A stretch of 9,206 bases of DNA, from the NCBI GenBank assembly GCA_021799945.1, contig JAJYZK010000099.1:1-9206 (forward strand). Reading direction: 5' to 3'. Each line of letters opens with the position of its first letter. The first letter of the stretch is position 1. The notes under the pieces were generated by a model. That model saw only the letters and a list, made by a program, of their open reading frames with translations, did no database searches and had not been told where the DNA came from. The position numbers were made by a program, and so were the translations under genes. Positions 6,457 to 9,206 of the stretch are shown piece after piece. This DNA comes from Acidobacteriota bacterium. GTDB taxonomy: Bacteria > Acidobacteriota > Terriglobia > Terriglobales > Acidobacteriaceae.

Positions 6457-6461
6457 GGGAG
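6456..6461 (+). promoter_or_regulatory. Ribosome binding site of qhpA
   Basis: AGGGAG, ten bases before ATG 6472. It supports this start over GTG 6310 (upstream of the repeat array) and over ATG 6487, which has no comparable site. Confidence 0.6.
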
Positions 6462-6471
6462 AATCAGCGAA

Positions 6472-8295
6472 ATGGATGTGTTCACCATGTCGAAACGCGG
6501 CCTGAACCCGAATCGCAGTTCGTCGCACAGCCGGCCCTCTCGCCCTCCGGTTGTTGGCCTCCATGTACGCGGCGCTGCGCCGCGGTTCGCCGCGGCGGCG
6601 CTGGCCTCCATTCTCCCCCTGCTGGCGCCGCTCCCGTCCCGGGGGCAAAGCAGCGCTCCCCAGGCCGCCGCGCCGGCGGAGCCCGGCTTCCCGATCTCCG
6701 ATCCCGTGGTCGTGAGCAAATGCAGCAGTTGCCATGTTCCGGATGGGAAAGGCGATCTCGACCGCATTTCCTGGATTCGCACCACCCCCGAGGGCTGGGA
6801 GGAGGCGATCAAGCGGATGGTTCGCCTGAATGGAGTGGCGCTGACTCCGGACGAGGCGCGTCACATTGTGCAGTCTCTCAGCAATTCGAATGGGCTATCT
6901 CCGGAGGAGGCGCGGCCGGTGGAGTACTACGCCGAGCACCGCATCCAAGACGAGACCTTCCCCAACCCCGATGTGCGGCACGCCTGCGCCTCCTGTCACG
7001 CCATTGCGCGTCCTCTCTCCTGGCGCCGCGCGCCGGGAGATTGGCTGCTGCTGGAGAATTCGCACATTGCGTGGTTTCCCTCGATTGAAATGACGGCCTT
7101 TCAGCTCCCCTTCCGCATGCGCGAAGCCGATCAGGCTGCTGGAACCGCTGCGCCCGCTCCCGTGGACGTCGCCATCCGTTACATCCAGAAGAGCACGCCC
7201 TTGCACAGTCCTTCCTGGTCCGCTTGGCAGGCCAGCATGACCGAGCCCAAGCTGGAGGGCCGCTGGCTGGTGACCGGGGAGCAGCCGGGCAAAGGAAAAT
7301 TCTTCGGGGAGATGACCGTCGCCGCAGGCGCCCAAGGCGACCTCTTCACCACCCGGACCTCTCTGCGCTTTGTGAGCGGCGCGGGGCAGGACTTTGCCGC
7401 GCAAGGCGAGTCCATCGTCTACACCGGATTCCAATGGAGAGGGCGCGCCACGGCGCTGCATCCCGGGTCCGGACCCAACGCGGGCAGCGCTCTGCGCGAG
7501 GTGATGCTGGTCTCCCGGGATCAGTCCCGGATGCAGGGCCGCTGGTTCTGGGGAGCGTATCAGGAATTTGGAATGGACGTGAAGCTCCGGCGCTCGTCCG
7601 ACGGCCCGACCGTGCTGGGCACAGATATCTACGCGCTCAAGGCCGGAAGCAGCGGCGACAAAATCACGATCTATGGAGACCGGCTGCCGGCCAAGGTCGG
7701 CGTCTCCGATATCAGCCTGGGCTCCGGCGTGAAAGTGGATGCCGTCGCCTCCAGTTCGCCGGGAAAGATCGCGGTCACGGTCGAGGTTGCGGCGGACGCG
7801 ACGCCCGGCATGCGAACCGTTTCCGTGGATGGCGTTGCCGCTCCGGAGGCCTTTGCCGTCTACCGCCGGGTGGATTTTCTCAAGGTCACACCGGTGACCT
7901 CCATTGCGCACCTCGGCGGCGAGCCGCACGCCAAGGGCTACGCCCAATTTGAGGCCATCGGCTACAGCTTCGGCCCCGACGGCAAGCCCAACACCGCCGA
8001 CGACATCGACCTGGGCCCCATGCCCGCGGACTGGAAGCTACAGGAGTTTATCGCCAGCTATGGCGACGACGACATTCGGTTTGTCGGATCCATCGATCCC
8101 AAGACCGGCCTGTTCACTCCCGCCAGCGACGGCCCGGATCCCCAGCGCCGGTCGATGCGCAACAATTACGGAGACGTATGGGCGGTGGCGACCGTCAATC
8201 CCGGGGGAGGGGCCCCGCCGATATCCGCCAAAAGCTATCTGATCGTCTCCGTTCCGCAGTATGTGCGCTACGATCAGCCGGAGACCGAACAATGA
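6472..8295 (+). CDS. qhpA: Quinohemoprotein amine dehydrogenase, diheme alpha subunit
   Basis: This is the largest subunit of periplasmic QHNDH, which oxidatively deaminates primary amines. Its hemes receive electrons from the quinone cofactor in the gamma subunit and pass them to a soluble acceptor. The 607-residue product has a long basic N-region, a hydrophobic Sec-type core at about 39-58, and likely cleavage near residue 58-60. Two heme-c motifs follow: C84-S-S-C87-H88 and C172-A-S-C175-H176. Next is a beta-rich region (about 230-383; EGRWLVTGEQ, GRWFWGAYQEFGMDVKLRR), an Ig/IPT-like domain (384-465), and a C-terminal domain (467-607; GYSFGPDGKPNTADDIDLG, NNYGDVWAVATV). These are hallmarks of the QHNDH alpha family. 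The start was chosen by AGGGAG at 6456-6461; ATG 6487 is an alternative that would shorten the unusually long signal N-region. The stop overlaps qhpD as ATGA. The adjacent maturase makes the assignment strong. Confidence 0.95.
   Translation: MDVFTMSKRGLNPNRSSSHSRPSRPPVVGLHVRGAAPRFAAAALASILPLLAPLPSRGQSSAPQAAAPAEPGFPISDPVVVSKCSSCHVPDGKGDLDRISWIRTTPEGWEEAIKRMVRLNGVALTPDEARHIVQSLSNSNGLSPEEARPVEYYAEHRIQDETFPNPDVRHACASCHAIARPLSWRRAPGDWLLLENSHIAWFPSIEMTAFQLPFRMREADQAAGTAAPAPVDVAIRYIQKSTPLHSPSWSAWQASMTEPKLEGRWLVTGEQPGKGKFFGEMTVAAGAQGDLFTTRTSLRFVSGAGQDFAAQGESIVYTGFQWRGRATALHPGSGPNAGSALREVMLVSRDQSRMQGRWFWGAYQEFGMDVKLRRSSDGPTVLGTDIYALKAGSSGDKITIYGDRLPAKVGVSDISLGSGVKVDAVASSSPGKIAVTVEVAADATPGMRTVSVDGVAAPEAFAVYRRVDFLKVTPVTSIAHLGGEPHAKGYAQFEAIGYSFGPDGKPNTADDIDLGPMPADWKLQEFIASYGDDDIRFVGSIDPKTGLFTPASDGPDPQRRSMRNNYGDVWAVATVNPGGGAPPISAKSYLIVSVPQYVRYDQPETEQ
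8280..8284 (+). promoter_or_regulatory. Ribosome binding site of qhpD inside the qhpA 3' end
   Basis: GGAGA lies seven bases before ATG 8292, within the last codons of qhpA. With the ATGA overlap it supports coupled translation of the two genes. Confidence 0.55.
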
Positions 8296-9206
8296 ATCCT
8301 TACACCTTAGGCGACCTCCGCCTGTTCAGCGGGGGCGGCGCCGAATACGCGTACCTGGCCGCCAGCGGAGGCATTGTCGCTCTGGACGAAGTTTCTTCGC
8401 GCATCCTCTCCCGCCTGGAGCGCTCTCCCTTGCCCGGCCAGACGATCGTCGCCGAGCTGGAGGCGGAGGGCTTCCCCGCCGGCGAGGTGCGCTCGGGAAT
8501 GGACGAACTCCGTCGCATGGGAGCCATCCTGGATGGACCGCGCAAGACGGCTCCGGCGCAGCCTCTCCCCGAGGACTTTCCCCTGCAATCCATGGTCATG
8601 AACCTGACCAACCAGTGCAATCTTTCCTGCCATTACTGCTACGAGTTCGGCGAAGACAAGGTCGCAACTCCCGAAGGCAAGAAGAAGTTCATGGACTGGG
8701 AGACGGCGAAGGCGTCCGTAGATTACCTTCTTGCCGAATCCCGCGGCCGCGGCTCCGTGCACATCACCTTTTTCGGCGGGGAGACGTTGATGAACTTCCC
8801 CCTGCTGGTCCAGGTCGTCGAATATGCGCGCAGGGAGGCCGACCGCCGGCGCGTGGCGATCGACTTCAGCCTGACGACCAACGCCACCCTGTTGACCCCG
8901 GCCATTATTCGGTTTCTCGCCGAAAACGCCGTCGGGGTCACCGTGAGCATCGACGGATCGAAGCAGTCTCACGACGCCTTCCGGGTCTTCAAAAACGGCC
9001 GCGGCAGCTACGACATCGTCGAGCCCCGGATCAAAGAGCTGCTGGCCAAGCACAAGACCCGCCCGATCGCCGCCCGCGTGACCATGACGTCACAGGCCAT
9101 GGACGTTCTGGGAACCTACCGTCACCTGAAGGACGGCCTGGGCTTTCACGAGGTCGGCTTCGCCCCGGTCACCACCTCGCCGAACCGTCTGTACGCCATT
9201 GCGCCC
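8292..9206 (+). CDS. qhpD: QHNDH maturation radical SAM protein (3' end cut by window edge)
   Basis: This is the cytoplasmic radical-SAM peptide maturase that forms Cys-to-Asp/Glu thioether cross-links in the QHNDH gamma subunit (QhpC) before export. There are 305 codons in the window and no stop; the family runs to about 470 residues, so the C-terminal SPASM-type auxiliary cluster region lies outside. Seen: an N-terminal small domain (about 1-85, EYAYLAASGGIVALDEVSSR, ending DELRRMGAILD) resembling a PqqD-like peptide-recognition winged helix. The radical SAM cluster is C109-N-L-S-C113-H-Y-C116 (CX3CX2C with the usual aromatic before the last Cys). SAM-binding F161-G-G-E-T165, FSLTTNATLL and VTVSIDGSK follow. 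ATG 8292 overlaps the qhpA stop by ATGA. The gamma (qhpC) and beta (qhpB) genes are expected just downstream. Other SPASM maturases share these motifs, but fusion to a qhpA neighbour makes QhpD the clear choice. Confidence 0.95.
   Translation, partial: MNPYTLGDLRLFSGGGAEYAYLAASGGIVALDEVSSRILSRLERSPLPGQTIVAELEAEGFPAGEVRSGMDELRRMGAILDGPRKTAPAQPLPEDFPLQSMVMNLTNQCNLSCHYCYEFGEDKVATPEGKKKFMDWETAKASVDYLLAESRGRGSVHITFFGGETLMNFPLLVQVVEYARREADRRRVAIDFSLTTNATLLTPAIIRFLAENAVGVTVSIDGSKQSHDAFRVFKNGRGSYDIVEPRIKELLAKHKTRPIAARVTMTSQAMDVLGTYRHLKDGLGFHEVGFAPVTTSPNRLYAIAP

Larger units (their letters stand above)
5918..6471. promoter_or_regulatory. Divergent regulatory region between the LysR gene and qhpA
   Basis: These 554 bases lack a supported gene. 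They include AT-rich patches near 5930-6000 and 6145-6195, a 23-bp dyad (6238-6260), a second TTAGGAT word (6208-6214), and a four-unit 14-bp repeat array (6401-6456). No pair of consensus -35/-10 boxes is convincing on either strand, as often happens at LysR-activated promoters. Confidence 0.7.

Noticed and set aside
6310..6471. Extended qhpA N-terminus from GTG 6310
   Set aside because: It would read through the 14-bp repeat array and put about 90 residues ahead of the signal core. No ribosome site is seen at 6310, and the site at 6456-6461 fits ATG 6472.
6895..7947. 350-codon minus-strand frame inside qhpA
   Set aside because: Fully antisense to the beta-rich part of qhpA, with a low-complexity translation.
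8307..9053. 248-codon minus-strand frame inside qhpD
   Set aside because: Antisense to the radical SAM core of qhpD; no motif.

Overview
The window is GC-rich, densely coded bacterial chromosomal DNA. The gene content best fits a soil-type member of the Acidobacteriota (Solibacter/Bryobacter-like): M20 and M29 peptidases, a secreted protein joining a heme-c motif to a squalene-cyclase-like fold, and a quinohemoprotein amine dehydrogenase locus. The lineage is an inference from remembered protein families and base composition, not a search result. No rRNA, tRNA, CRISPR array, transposase or prophage gene was seen.

Layout. (1) 1-711, minus: an almost complete alpha/beta-hydrolase gene (COG2945-like) running off the left edge. 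(2) 813-3275, plus: a peptidase cluster with an M20 metallo-hydrolase, a possible 44-residue small ORF that touches the next gene by an ATGA overlap, and an M29 metallo-aminopeptidase. (3) 3276-3805: a convergent gene-free stretch holding a perfect 44-bp inverted repeat pair. (4) 5917-3806, minus: a LysR-type regulator followed 45 bp later by a secreted cytochrome-c/cyclase-fold protein, probably one transcript. (5) 5918-6471: a long divergent regulatory region with a perfect LysR-type dyad (T-N11-A) and a four-unit 14-bp direct repeat just before the next gene's ribosome binding site. (6) 6472-9206, plus: qhpA, the diheme alpha subunit of quinohemoprotein amine dehydrogenase, overlapping by ATGA with qhpD, the radical-SAM maturase, which is cut by the right edge.

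How the genes work together. QhpA is the periplasmic diheme subunit that carries electrons from amine oxidation. QhpD installs the thioether cross-links in the small gamma subunit, which carries the cysteine tryptophylquinone cofactor. The gamma and beta subunit genes are expected just beyond the right edge. The divergent LysR gene, a LysR box in the shared intergenic region, and a second heme-c protein in the LysR transcript suggest a locally controlled amine-oxidation respiratory module. The known Paracoccus system, as remembered, uses an AraC-type regulator, so this would be a different regulatory arrangement. The most interesting items are this LysR/cyclase-cytochrome/QHNDH arrangement, the operator-like dyad, the 14-bp repeat leader, and the ATGA-coupled small ORF with a duplicated 15-bp unit. 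The peptidase half looks like unrelated general metabolism.
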